Assembly: GCF_900114625.1 (NCBI RefSeq)
Contig: NZ_FOZL01000001.1
Location: 2,108,001 to 2,172,000, forward strand
Reading direction: 5' to 3'
Length of the DNA stretch: 64,000 nucleotides
DNA from: Granulicella pectinivorans
Lineage (GTDB): Bacteria; Acidobacteriota; Terriglobia; Terriglobales; Acidobacteriaceae
The notes under the pieces: model-generated
Seen by the model: only the letters and a program-made list of their open reading frames with translations
Told to the model about the DNA's origin: nothing
The model's database searches: none
Made by a program: the position numbers and the translations under genes
In this document: positions 33,198 through 41,259 of the stretch, piece after piece
Position numbering within the stretch: position 1 is the first letter of the stretch
Layout of the letters: each line of letters begins with the position of its first letter

Positions 33198-34037
33198 CTA
33201 AGACCAGTATCGCTTGATGTAGGCGAGCTGGGTCTGGATGAAGTTGACTTCGTCGCCGGGAGTGCCGCGGGCTACCTGGAGGGTTACGCCGCCTTTGTAG
33301 TCGATGCGCTGCATGCAGGCAAAGACGTCGTCGAAGTCGGCGGAGCCGGTGCCGAGGGGGCGGGTTTCGATGCCGCCTTCGGGTTTGCGGTAGCGGTCCT
33401 TGATGTGGATGGAGCCGATGCGGTCTCCGTAGGCGGCGAACTCTTCGCTGGCGATGTAGCCGAGGCCGGAGGAGTTGCCGGAGTCCCAGTTGACCTTGAG
33501 CATCGGGTGGGGAATGCGGGCCATGAAGGCTGCGAAGTCCTCGGGATTGAGGTCGGTTTCGAGGTGGAGTTCTACGCCTGCTTGTTCTGCCAGCGGGAGG
33601 GCCCGGTTGAGGACTTCGACGATGATGTCCTTGTCGGCTTCGGTCTGGATCTTCGAGTTGTCGACGATAGGTATGACCATGCGGGTTGCGCCGATCGCGG
33701 CGGCGATGGGGAGGAGCTCGTGGAGGTGCTGTTCGCGGGCTTCGCGCTCTTCCGGCGTGCAGCGGAGGAAGGGGAAGTCCATGAACCAGTCACCGCAGAG
33801 GGCGGGGGTTTTGATGTTGCTGGCGGCTTTGAGGGCGGCTAGTTCGGCGCGGCCTTCCGGGGTGAAGATGGGGTTCGCGCCCTTGTCGTAGTCGTCGTGA
33901 ATCCACTCAATGTAGTCGAGGCCGGCTTCGCGGGCGCGCGGGATCTCTTCTCGCCAGGCCGCCCGGGGGAAGGATTGGAAGCGGCCGTCTTCGGGAGGGG
34001 CGAGGCGGCCTTGCATGATGCCGTAGGTTTTGGGCAT
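33198..34037 (-). CDS. Sugar-phosphate isomerase/epimerase-like TIM barrel
   Basis: The 279-residue protein starts PKTYGIMQGRLAPPEDGRFQ and shows the AP-endonuclease-2-type barrel with metal ligands: YIEWIHDD, PALCGDWFMDFPF, VELHLETDLNPE, KVNWDSGNSSGLG, SIHIKDRYR and PLGTGSADFD. These carry Glu, Asp and His typical of xylose-isomerase-like sugar epimerases. It is probably one step of the unknown sugar pathway encoded around it. No substrate can be assigned. Confidence 0.78.
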   Translation of the reverse strand: MPKTYGIMQGRLAPPEDGRFQSFPRAAWREEIPRAREAGLDYIEWIHDDYDKGANPIFTPEGRAELAALKAASNIKTPALCGDWFMDFPFLRCTPEEREAREQHLHELLPIAAAIGATRMVIPIVDNSKIQTEADKDIIVEVLNRALPLAEQAGVELHLETDLNPEDFAAFMARIPHPMLKVNWDSGNSSGLGYIASEEFAAYGDRIGSIHIKDRYRKPEGGIETRPLGTGSADFDDVFACMQRIDYKGGVTLQVARGTPGDEVNFIQTQLAYIKRYWS

Positions 34038-34076
34038 TTGACTCCGGTGATACCACTCTTGCTGAGTTTTTTGAAG

Positions 34077-34391
34077 TTAAGCCACGCGAAACTGCTCGAG
34101 GTTAAGCGGCCAGAGGGGTGTGTATTCATCTTCATCAAAGTCCCGATAACCGGCTGCGAACGGAAGGCCGGGACGAGCTTCTTCGATGGTTTCTCCGACA
34201 ACTTCCAAGATTGCTTGAGGTTCGTTTGTATGAATGAAGATATTAGCCTCGCCCAAACCGTAATCGTGCCCGTCGACGAGGACCTCAGCGTGGGATTCTA
34301 ACTTCCCGCGCAAGAGGTCCTCGAGTGAGATCAGGTCGTCAAAGGTTTCAAACCGGGGAGCTTCGAACTGGATGACGAGTTGGTATTTCAT
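34077..34391 (-). CDS. Conserved-looking small protein of unknown function
   Basis: The 104-residue product (MKYQLVIQFEAPRFETFDDL) has no signal peptide, membrane segment or motif I recognise. It is acidic, with the clusters DFDEDEYTPLWP near the end and ISLEDLLRGKL near the start, and looks like a compact alpha/beta protein. Codon use and spacing (9 bases after the thiamine-diphosphate enzyme, 39 before the TIM-barrel gene) suggest a real gene in the operon. Its composition and base content are somewhat less GC-rich than its neighbours, so a later insertion is possible. Confidence 0.55.
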   Translation of the reverse strand: MKYQLVIQFEAPRFETFDDLISLEDLLRGKLESHAEVLVDGHDYGLGEANIFIHTNEPQAILEVVGETIEEARPGLPFAAGYRDFDEDEYTPLWPLNLEQFRVA

Positions 34392-34400
34392 TTCTAGGGA

Positions 34401-36230
34401 TTATTCGGGTAATGGTTTGACGATCATGTTGGCGAGGAACTCTTCGCGAGGCAGGAAGGGGAAGAGGTCTTCGAGGGGCTTGGAGACGAAGGAGCCGTCT
34501 TCCTTCTGGTAGGACTGCAGGCGGGGGGCGCGGACCTCGTCGGGAAGGACGTTGACGTCGCAGAGGACCGGGCCGGGCATGTCGAGGACCTTGCGGACGT
34601 CGGCGGTGAGGTTGGTTTGGTCGTGAATGACGTAGGTGCCCAAGCCGTAGCTGGCGCCCACCTTCGAGAGGTTCGGGATGGTGAGGCCGGTGTTGCGGTC
34701 TGCCCCGATCGACGCGGAGCCGAAGTAGGCTTTCTGGCTGGCGCGGATGGAGGAGTAGCCATCGTTGTTCAGGACGAAGAACTTGATGGGAAGCTGGAGG
34801 CGGTGGATGGTCTCGAGCTCCTGGATGTTAAACTGGAATCCGCCGTCTCCGTCGACCGCGATGACCTCGCGTCCGGGGTTGGCGATGGCTACCGCGATGG
34901 CCATGGGGATGGCGTAGCCCATGGAGCCGAGGCCGGCGGTGTGGTAAAGGCGCTGTGAGTGGAGCGTGGGGCAGGCGAGGAGGTAGATCTCGATGCCGGA
35001 GCCGGAGTTGCCGACGACGAGCCGGTCTTCCTTGCTGACTTCCGTGCCCAGGACTTCCGACAGGTTGAAGATAGAGACGAGGCCTTCGGGCTTGCGGTGT
35101 TCGTCGGTGACGACGGGGTATCGGGTCTTCCAGTCGGCGCAACGGGCGAGCCAGGGCTTGAAGTCGCGGGGCTTGAGTTCGGATTTGCGCTTGAGGAGTT
35201 CAGTGAGGAACGCCTTGGCGTCGGCCTGGATGGGCTGCTGGAGGTAGGGGTGCAGCTTGTTGAGCTCGGCGGCGTCGATGTCGACGGCTGCCTTCCAGGC
35301 CTCGCGGGCGAGGTTGTGGGGGGCGTAGCCGGTGATGGCGAAGTCGAGACGGACCCCGATGGCGAGCAACAGGTCAGAGTTCTGGAGGGCGAAGTTGGCT
35401 CCTCGGGCGGCGACCGATCCGGGACGGCCTACGTAGGTCGCGTCTTCGGATGGGACGAGGTCGGCGGCGCACCAGGTGGCGACCGTGGGGACGTTAAGGA
35501 AGGTGCGGAGTTCTTCGAACTCCTTCTCGGCGCGGGCCAAACGGATGCCGTTCCCTGCGAAGAGAAGGGGGCGCTCGGAGGCGTTGAACTTCTCGATGAA
35601 GGTGGTGACTTCGGCCGCGAAGTCGGAGCCCTTGACGATGTGGCCGGATTCGGACGGGCTTTCGGGATCGAAGCTTCGGAGGGTTTCGGGGTCGGGGATG
35701 GGGCCGGCCTGTACGTCGAGGGGGATGTCGATCCAGACGGGGCCGGGGCGTCCGTTGAGAGCGAGCCAGACGGCTTTCTCCATGTGGTAACGGATGTCGA
35801 GCGGCTCGAGGATCGTCACGGCGTACTTGGTGATGGGTTTGACGATGGAGACGATGTCGACTTCCTGAACGCCGAGCTGGCGCATGCCGAGGGGGGTGCC
35901 GTCGGGCGCAAACATGCGGTCGGGGCGCTTGACCTGGCCGGAGATGTAGAGGGTTGGCGTAGAGTCACACCACGCACCCGCGACTCCGGTGACGGCGTTG
36001 GTGCCGCCGGGGCCGGTCGTGACCATGCAGACGCCAAGTCCGTTCGACGCTTTGGCGTAGCCCTCGGCGCAGATGGCGGAGGCCTGCTCGTGCGAGTTGC
36101 AGATGGAGTGGATGCGCTTTTCGGCGCCGAGCGACTGGTTGAGATGCATGGCTCCGCCACCGGTGACGAGGAAGACATTGGTCACGCCTAAATCGGCGAC
36201 GAACTTCACTACATAGTCAGAAAGCTTCAT
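34401..36230 (-). CDS. Thiamine-diphosphate enzyme, acetolactate-synthase-like (sugar cluster type)
   Basis: The 609-residue protein has three ThDP-enzyme domains. The N-terminal PYR domain carries the catalytic Glu in ICNSHEQASAICAEGYAKA and then MVTTGPGGTNAVTG. The middle domain contains PLLFAGNGIRLARA. The C-terminal PP domain has VDGDGGFQFNIQELETIHRL and FFVLNNDGYSS, the Mg-ThDP site. It resembles IlvB and YerE more than decarboxylases. In a glycan cluster such an enzyme may add a two-carbon acetyl branch to a keto-sugar (as YerE does for yersiniose) or cleave a 2-keto acid. The ATG at 36230 begins the conserved KLSDYVVKFVADLG. Confidence 0.83.
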   Translation of the reverse strand: MKLSDYVVKFVADLGVTNVFLVTGGGAMHLNQSLGAEKRIHSICNSHEQASAICAEGYAKASNGLGVCMVTTGPGGTNAVTGVAGAWCDSTPTLYISGQVKRPDRMFAPDGTPLGMRQLGVQEVDIVSIVKPITKYAVTILEPLDIRYHMEKAVWLALNGRPGPVWIDIPLDVQAGPIPDPETLRSFDPESPSESGHIVKGSDFAAEVTTFIEKFNASERPLLFAGNGIRLARAEKEFEELRTFLNVPTVATWCAADLVPSEDATYVGRPGSVAARGANFALQNSDLLLAIGVRLDFAITGYAPHNLAREAWKAAVDIDAAELNKLHPYLQQPIQADAKAFLTELLKRKSELKPRDFKPWLARCADWKTRYPVVTDEHRKPEGLVSIFNLSEVLGTEVSKEDRLVVGNSGSGIEIYLLACPTLHSQRLYHTAGLGSMGYAIPMAIAVAIANPGREVIAVDGDGGFQFNIQELETIHRLQLPIKFFVLNNDGYSSIRASQKAYFGSASIGADRNTGLTIPNLSKVGASYGLGTYVIHDQTNLTADVRKVLDMPGPVLCDVNVLPDEVRAPRLQSYQKEDGSFVSKPLEDLFPFLPREEFLANMIVKPLPE

Positions 36231-36278
36231 GGGTCTCAATTCTAAACGGACGGAATGGTGTGCTGCGGGCAGCGCGGC

Positions 36279-36842
36279 TTACTCGGGTGGGCGGAGTTTG
36301 AAGACGTGTTTGCCTTCGAGGTTGCGGACTTTCAGGAGGGCGTCGACGAACTCGCGGACGGCACCGGCTCCGCCGAGCTGCTGGGAGACGAAGCCTCGCG
36401 GGTGGGCCGAGACGTAACGTACCACCTCTTCCGCGGCGTCGGCCGGGCAGGCGCACAGGCCGGCGATCTCCATGGCCCAGAGATCGTTCACGTCGTCGCC
36501 AAAAAAGCAGGTATCGGCAAGAGGCGCTCCCGTCTTTTCGGACCACTCGCGGAGTGCCGTGGCCTTGTCGCGGCAGCCCTTAATGACGTGAGGGATGCGG
36601 AGCTTGTCGGCGAAGCGGTCGACGAGGGGCGAGGGCTCGCCGGAGATGAGGGCGAGCTGGATGCCCAGGCGGCGCGCCAGCGAGATTCCCATGATGTCGG
36701 CGAAGTGAAAGGACTTCGACTCGGAAGCGGGGTCGGAGGCATTCCAGGTGAGGGTTCCGTCGGTGAGTGTTCCATCGACGTCAAAGGCGATGGCCTGCAG
36801 GTTCTGCAGGCCATCGGTAAGTTGCTTGGATCGCTTTGCCAT
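36279..36842 (-). CDS. HAD phosphatase, KdsC-like
   Basis: The 187-residue protein has the HAD nucleophile motif AIAFDVDGTLTDGTL with Asp21 and Asp23, then KSFHFADIMGISLARRLGIQ and LISGE, a conserved Lys in KGCRDKATAL, and CFFGDDVNDLWAM. This is the tetrameric KdsC/NeuB-partner subfamily that removes the phosphate from 3-deoxy-octulosonate-8-P or a nonulosonate-9-P. It lies 3 bases after the NeuB-like gene, so it probably dephosphorylates that enzyme's product. A kdsA/kdsB pair is absent, which argues against Kdo itself. Confidence 0.83.
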   Translation of the reverse strand: MAKRSKQLTDGLQNLQAIAFDVDGTLTDGTLTWNASDPASESKSFHFADIMGISLARRLGIQLALISGEPSPLVDRFADKLRIPHVIKGCRDKATALREWSEKTGAPLADTCFFGDDVNDLWAMEIAGLCACPADAAEEVVRYVSAHPRGFVSQQLGGAGAVREFVDALLKVRNLEGKHVFKLRPPE

Positions 36843-36845
36843 GAG

Positions 36846-37721
36846 CTAGACGGCTGCTCCGACGCGGCGCAGCTTCTTCATGACCGGGATCTCTTCGTCG
36901 TAGACGCGCTTGATGCCATCGCCCATCGACTGCTCGCAGAGGCGGATGTCGCGGACGAGGCGGCTGATGCCGTTCGGCTCCAGTGAGGCCGCCTGGTCGG
37001 AGCCCCACATGGCGCGGTCCATGGTGATGTGGCGCTCCACGCAGCAGGCGCCGAGAACGGCAGCGGCGACGGAGGTGGGAATGCCGGTCTCATGGCCGGA
37101 GTAGCCGATGGGCAGGTGGTAACGAGCGGCCATCGTGGGGATGGCGCGGAGGTTCAACTGCTCGTACTTCGCCGGGTAGGTGCTGGTGGTGTGCATCAGG
37201 ATGAGGTCGTCGGTGCCGAGAACGGCGACGGCGTGGTCGATCTCATCGTAGGTGCTCATGCCGGTGGAGGCGATGACGGGCTTGCCGGTCTTGCGGATGT
37301 GCTTCAGCAGGTTGTCGTCGGTCAGCGATGCCGAGGCAATCTTGTAGACCGGAGTATCGAATTGCTCCATGAAGTCAACTGAACCCTCGTCCCAGGGGGA
37401 GACGAACCATGGGATCTTCACGGACTTGCAGAAAGCATCGATTTCGGCGAAGTCTTCGTAGTCGAACTCGAGACCATGCTTCAGGTCGCCGTTGGTGGTG
37501 CCGAAGGGATTGGGGCGTGGGGTCGCGAGTTCCGCGGCCGTGTAGACCACGTCGATGGTGCGCTTCTGGAACTTGACGGCATCGCAACCGGCGGCTACGG
37601 CGACACTGATCAGGCGCTTTGCCAGGTCGACGTCACCGTTGTGGTTGATGCCGATCTCCGCGATCACGTAGCAGGGCTGGCCTGCGCCTACAAGTTTGTT
37701 GCCGATCTTGACAGTGCTCAT
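36846..37721 (-). CDS. NeuB-family sialic-acid-type synthase lacking the SAF domain
   Basis: The 291-residue protein matches the NeuB TIM barrel: YVIAEIGINHNGDVDLAKRL, AVKFQKRTIDVVYT, FVSPWDEGSVDFMEQFDTP, VIASTGMSTYDEID, MHTTSTYPAKYEQLNL and IGYSGHETG. The family condenses phosphoenolpyruvate with an N-acyl sugar or its 6-phosphate. Usual NeuB proteins have about 345 residues with a C-terminal antifreeze-like SAF domain; this one stops at the end of the barrel. It is the first gene of the eleven-gene run and is followed at once by the phosphatase, which suggests a phosphorylated product. Product sugar unknown. Confidence 0.82.
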   Translation of the reverse strand: MSTVKIGNKLVGAGQPCYVIAEIGINHNGDVDLAKRLISVAVAAGCDAVKFQKRTIDVVYTAAELATPRPNPFGTTNGDLKHGLEFDYEDFAEIDAFCKSVKIPWFVSPWDEGSVDFMEQFDTPVYKIASASLTDDNLLKHIRKTGKPVIASTGMSTYDEIDHAVAVLGTDDLILMHTTSTYPAKYEQLNLRAIPTMAARYHLPIGYSGHETGIPTSVAAAVLGACCVERHITMDRAMWGSDQAASLEPNGISRLVRDIRLCEQSMGDGIKRVYDEEIPVMKKLRRVGAAV

Positions 37722-37898
37722 TGAAACTCCGGGTTTGCCCTTTCGGGACGTATGTCTGAACGGAATGGGTTCAGGCGGAACATGTCGAATTGTTGCAGAT
37801 AGCCGATCAGTCCGTCCACAGGGTAATGGTGTGGGCTTACTATGGCTCCCATGGGTCGTTCTGCTTTCTTAGGACGTCATTTTTGCGACGAGGGTTAT

Positions 37899-38843
37899 AT
37901 GAACTTCGAAAAAAGACTGGCGGGGCTGGTTTTGGCGGGTTGCACGGCTCTGGCGATGGGACAGGCTTCGGCGGCCGCACCCACGGGCTGGGTGACGCCC
38001 GGCATGAAGGCGGGAACCGAGATGCTTTTGTGGCCGGATGGGCCGGGCGGCAAGAACGGCGCGCCGGGAGCCCAGGGGGAGACGGCCGCCGACCGGCCCA
38101 CGCTGCGGGTTTATCTGCCGACGGTGCCGAATCCGACCAAGACCGGTGTGGTGGTCGCACCAGGCGGTGGGTATACGCATCTCTCGATGAATAAGGAGGG
38201 CGAGGATATCGCGCTCTGGCTGAATGCTCATGGCGTCGCGGCCTTCGTGCTTCGCTACCGGCTTGGGCCGGTGTATCACCATCCCATCGAGATTGGCGAC
38301 GCGCACCGGGCTATCCGGACGGTGCGGGAGCGGGCGGCGGAGTATGGGATTGCCGCGGATCATATAGGGATGTGGGGCTTTTCGGCGGGTGGACACCTGA
38401 CGGCAACCGCAGGGACGCGCTATGACGCCGGTGAGGCAAGCTCGGCGGACCCGATCGAGCGGATGAGCAGCAAACCCGATTTTCTGGTGCTGTCGTATCC
38501 GGTGATCACACTCGAAGCTCCCCTGGCGCATGCCGGATCGAGAAAGTATCTTCTGGGCGACACGCCGGACCCCGCTCTGGTGAGCGAACTCTCCGCGGAG
38601 AAGCATGTGACCGCGGATACGCCACCCACGTTTCTCTTTGCGACGACTGACGACGGGACCGTCCCAGTGCTGAACAGCGTGATGTTCTATGAGGCTTTGG
38701 TGAAGGCGAAGGTGCCGGCTGAGCTGCATCTGTACCAGCATGGGCCGCATGGGGTGGGGCTGGCTCCGGGGTTCCCGGATCTGAAGGGGTGGTCTGACCT
38801 TCTGGCGGCCTGGATGAGGGCTCGTGGCTTGATGGGGCAGTAG
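37899..38843 (+). CDS. Secreted alpha/beta-hydrolase (carbohydrate esterase-like)
   Basis: The 314-residue protein has a signal peptide (RLAGLVLAGCTALAMGQASA) and an alpha/beta-hydrolase core: VVVAPGGGYTHLSMNKEGED near residue 85, the nucleophile Ser in MWGFSAGGHLTATAG, the Asp in FATTDDGTVPV and the His in YQHGPHGVGLAPG. The GGGY-oxyanion motif and catalytic order match acetyl-xylan-esterase-like and related carbohydrate esterases. The ATG at 37899 has GAGGG upstream and gives a clean signal peptide. It diverges from the NeuB-like gene across about 177 bases that hold no other gene. Confidence 0.82.
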   Translation: MNFEKRLAGLVLAGCTALAMGQASAAAPTGWVTPGMKAGTEMLLWPDGPGGKNGAPGAQGETAADRPTLRVYLPTVPNPTKTGVVVAPGGGYTHLSMNKEGEDIALWLNAHGVAAFVLRYRLGPVYHHPIEIGDAHRAIRTVRERAAEYGIAADHIGMWGFSAGGHLTATAGTRYDAGEASSADPIERMSSKPDFLVLSYPVITLEAPLAHAGSRKYLLGDTPDPALVSELSAEKHVTADTPPTFLFATTDDGTVPVLNSVMFYEALVKAKVPAELHLYQHGPHGVGLAPGFPDLKGWSDLLAAWMRARGLMGQ

Positions 38844-38869
38844 ATTGGGTCGCCTGAGTACTTTCTTGG

Positions 38870-39318
38870 GTGATTCTGCTGCATGTCGCGGCGGCACAGA
38901 CTCCTGTGCCGCCGGTTCTGCTTTCGCCACAGGCCGCGTTGGAACGGGCGAGTGCCCCGGTGGAGATCACGCATCGCAGCGTCGAAAACTGGTCGGACGT
39001 GCTTTGCTGGCGGACAGCACGCCGCCGGTGCTTCCAGCGAAGACGCCCGTGGCGAAGGGGGGAGCGCGTGCGAAGGAATCGGAAACGCCAAAGACCGTCT
39101 CGGAGCAGCTACGGAAGACGCCTACGCTGGTGGTGTCTCCGTCGGTTCTCGCGGACTTCGACGCGACCGATTTTCCGTTTCTGATTGCGACGGACCGGGA
39201 TGGGATTATCCGTTTGATGATGCCGGCGGCTCCGGACAATGCGCTGGTGCAGGGTGGGATCGTGGATCAAATGACGACGACGGTGATGGCGACCTGGCCG
39301 GCGAAGGAGGCGAAGTGA
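38870..39318 (+). pseudogene. Probable frameshifted remnant of a small exported protein
   Basis: A frame from GTG at 38870 reads ILLHVAAAQTPVPPVLLSPQ and continues HRSVENWSDV to about 39000. From there the sensible sequence lies in another frame: ALLADSTPPVLPAKTPVAKG, then DFDATDFPFLIATDRDGIIR and ending WPAKEAK. A single-base shift near 38995-39003 would join them into one protein of about 149 residues with a weak signal-like start. There is no clear ribosome-binding site. The second half is faintly thioredoxin-like but has no CxxC. The stop overlaps the next gene's GTG start (GTGA), so the second half may still be translated. Confidence 0.45.
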
Positions 39319-39593
39319 CGGTTCGTGCCTTCGAGGAGGCGAACGCCGACGATTTCAGCGGCCTTTTGCTGGCGCTGTGGTGGGATGCCAAGGGCGACTG
39401 GAAGCAGGCGCACGAGATTGCACAGGATGTCGAAGGCGCGGACGGGGCCTGGGTGCATGCGTATCTCCATCGCAAAGAAGGCGATACGTGGAATGCCGGG
39501 TATTGGTACCGGCGTGCGGGACGGCCAGAGGCCAGGGGAAGTCTGCGGGAAGAGTGGGAAGAGATCGTCACGGAACTCTTATGTCGCGCTTAG
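39315..39593 (+). CDS. Small conserved hypothetical protein
   Basis: The 92-residue product contains LLLALWWDAKGDWKQAHEIA and WVHAYLHRKEGDTWNAGYWY, then RRAGRP. This tryptophan-rich, helical pattern recurs in small uncharacterised bacterial proteins I recognise only as hypothetical. The GTG start overlaps the preceding stop as GTGA and has GGAGG four bases upstream, so coupling with the upstream frame is likely. There is no signal peptide or membrane segment. Function unknown. Confidence 0.7.
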   Translation: MTVRAFEEANADDFSGLLLALWWDAKGDWKQAHEIAQDVEGADGAWVHAYLHRKEGDTWNAGYWYRRAGRPEARGSLREEWEEIVTELLCRA

Positions 39594-39689
39594 GACTTTT
39601 GGCTTAGACCGGAGTTTCTGCTTGGAGCGACGGGGCTGGGTTGTGTAGAGTAAGCCCATCGAACACCGATTTTGACAGAAATTTCTTCG

Positions 39690-39705
39690 GACACCCGCGG
39701 GTGTC
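39690..39705. promoter_or_regulatory. 16-bp perfect palindrome upstream of amtB
   Basis: GACACCCGCGGGTGTC is perfectly symmetric and lies 77 bases before the amtB start codon. A TTGACA hexamer (39672-39677) lies just upstream, but I find no good -10 at the usual distance, so the palindrome may overlap the core promoter. It could be an operator for a dimeric regulator. It has no following T-run, so a terminator is unlikely. Confidence 0.4.
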
Positions 39706-39782
39706 TGTAGGAGTTCTCTCTTCCCCCGCTTTCCGGTTCCATGCGGTCTCTGCTGGCTCAAAAATAATAAGGTGATGCGCGT

Positions 39783-41207
39783 ATGAGTTTTTCAAGGCTT
39801 CGGTCGTCTTTGCTTCTTTTGGTTATGATGCTTCCTTTCGCGGTGAGTGGGGTGCAGGTGTTGGCCCAGGCTCCGGCGGCTACTGCTCCGGCAACGGATG
39901 CGGACCGGATGGCGGCGCTCGAGAAGCAGGTCGCGGCGAATACCGCTGCGGCAGCGGCTGCGCAGACGGCTGGCGATAACGGCTGGATGCTGGTGTCGGC
40001 GGCTCTGGTCCTGATGATGAGCGGTCCCGGGCTGGCTCTGTTCTACGGCGGCCTGGTGCGCAAGAAGAACATTCTCGGCACGATGATGCAGACCTTCGCC
40101 ATGATGGGCGTGATCACCGTGCTGTGGGCGCTGGTGACGTACTCGCTGGCCTTTGGCGACGGCAATGCGTTCATCGGCGGGCTGCATAACGTGTTTTTGC
40201 GTGGTGTGGGGCTGATGCCCGATCCTCGTTACGCGGCGACGATTCCGCTGCAGACGTTCATGGTGTATCAACTGATGTTTGCGATCATCACTCCGGCGCT
40301 GATTACGGGCGCGTTTGCGGAGAGGATGAAGTTTTCAGCCATGCTGGTGTTCATGGTTCTGTGGGCGTTCATCGTATACAGTCCCATGGCACACATGGTG
40401 TGGGGTGTGGGCGGCTTCCTCAATGTGACGGGCGGCAAGTTCCCCTGTCTCGATTTCGCGGGCGGTACGGTGGTTCACGTGACGTCGGGCGTATCGGCGC
40501 TGGTGACGGCGCTTTACATGGGCAAGCGCCTTGGCTATCCGAAGATTCCGATGCCTCCGCACTCGGTGGTGCTGAGCTTTATCGGTGCCTGTCTGCTGTG
40601 GGTGGGCTGGTTTGGATTCAATGCCGGTTCGGCTCTGGGCGCGGGCACGCTGGCGACCTCGGCATTCGTGGCGACGCACTTTGGCGCGGCGGCTGCTGCC
40701 TGCGGATGGAGCGCAGCGGAGTGGCTGCGGCAGGGTAAGGTTTCGGCTCTGGGAGCGATCTCGGGCTGCGTGGCCGGGCTGGTCGGCATTACACCGGCAG
40801 CGGGCTTCGTGACGCCGATGGGCGCTCTCTGGATCGGGCTGATTGTGGGCGTGTTCTGCTACTTCATGGTCGTCAAGGTGAAGGCTCTGTTCGGCTACGA
40901 CGACTCGCTGGATGCCTTTGGCGTCCACGGTGCGGGCGGAACGCTGGGAGCCATCCTGACCGGGTTGTTCGCGCGTGCGTTCATCAATCCCGGTGTCAAC
41001 ATCGACGGTTTCTTTGCCGGCAACCACAAGCAGCTTCTCAACCAGTTCGTGGGCGTCGGCATTGCCTGGTCGCTTTCGATCGTGGGCACTCTCCTGATAC
41101 TGTTTGTGGTCGACAAGACGATCGGTCTGCGTGTCAGTGAAGAAGATGAGCGCACTGGACTTGACTTGTCGCAGCATGGCGAAGAGGGTTACGACTGGGC
41201 TCACTAA
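39783..41207 (+). CDS. amtB: Ammonium transporter
   Basis: The 474-residue protein begins with a cleavable signal-like segment ending VLAQA and an alanine-rich linker. Eleven transmembrane helices follow. The family landmarks are ALVLMMSGPGLALFYGGLV, the twin pore histidines in VVHVTSGVSALVTAL and AFGVHGAGGTLGAILTGLF, and the conserved GFNAGSA. Amt moves ammonium into the cell and is blocked by the P-II protein, encoded 52 bases downstream. The gap holds a short duplicated AGGGCTTAG sequence. The pair is expected to be induced under nitrogen limitation. Confidence 0.95.
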   Translation: MSFSRLRSSLLLLVMMLPFAVSGVQVLAQAPAATAPATDADRMAALEKQVAANTAAAAAAQTAGDNGWMLVSAALVLMMSGPGLALFYGGLVRKKNILGTMMQTFAMMGVITVLWALVTYSLAFGDGNAFIGGLHNVFLRGVGLMPDPRYAATIPLQTFMVYQLMFAIITPALITGAFAERMKFSAMLVFMVLWAFIVYSPMAHMVWGVGGFLNVTGGKFPCLDFAGGTVVHVTSGVSALVTALYMGKRLGYPKIPMPPHSVVLSFIGACLLWVGWFGFNAGSALGAGTLATSAFVATHFGAAAAACGWSAAEWLRQGKVSALGAISGCVAGLVGITPAAGFVTPMGALWIGLIVGVFCYFMVVKVKALFGYDDSLDAFGVHGAGGTLGAILTGLFARAFINPGVNIDGFFAGNHKQLLNQFVGVGIAWSLSIVGTLLILFVVDKTIGLRVSEEDERTGLDLSQHGEEGYDWAH

Positions 41208-41259
41208 CGACAGGGCTTAGGGCGTAACGCCCAGGGCTTAGAACGGACGAGAGGATTTT

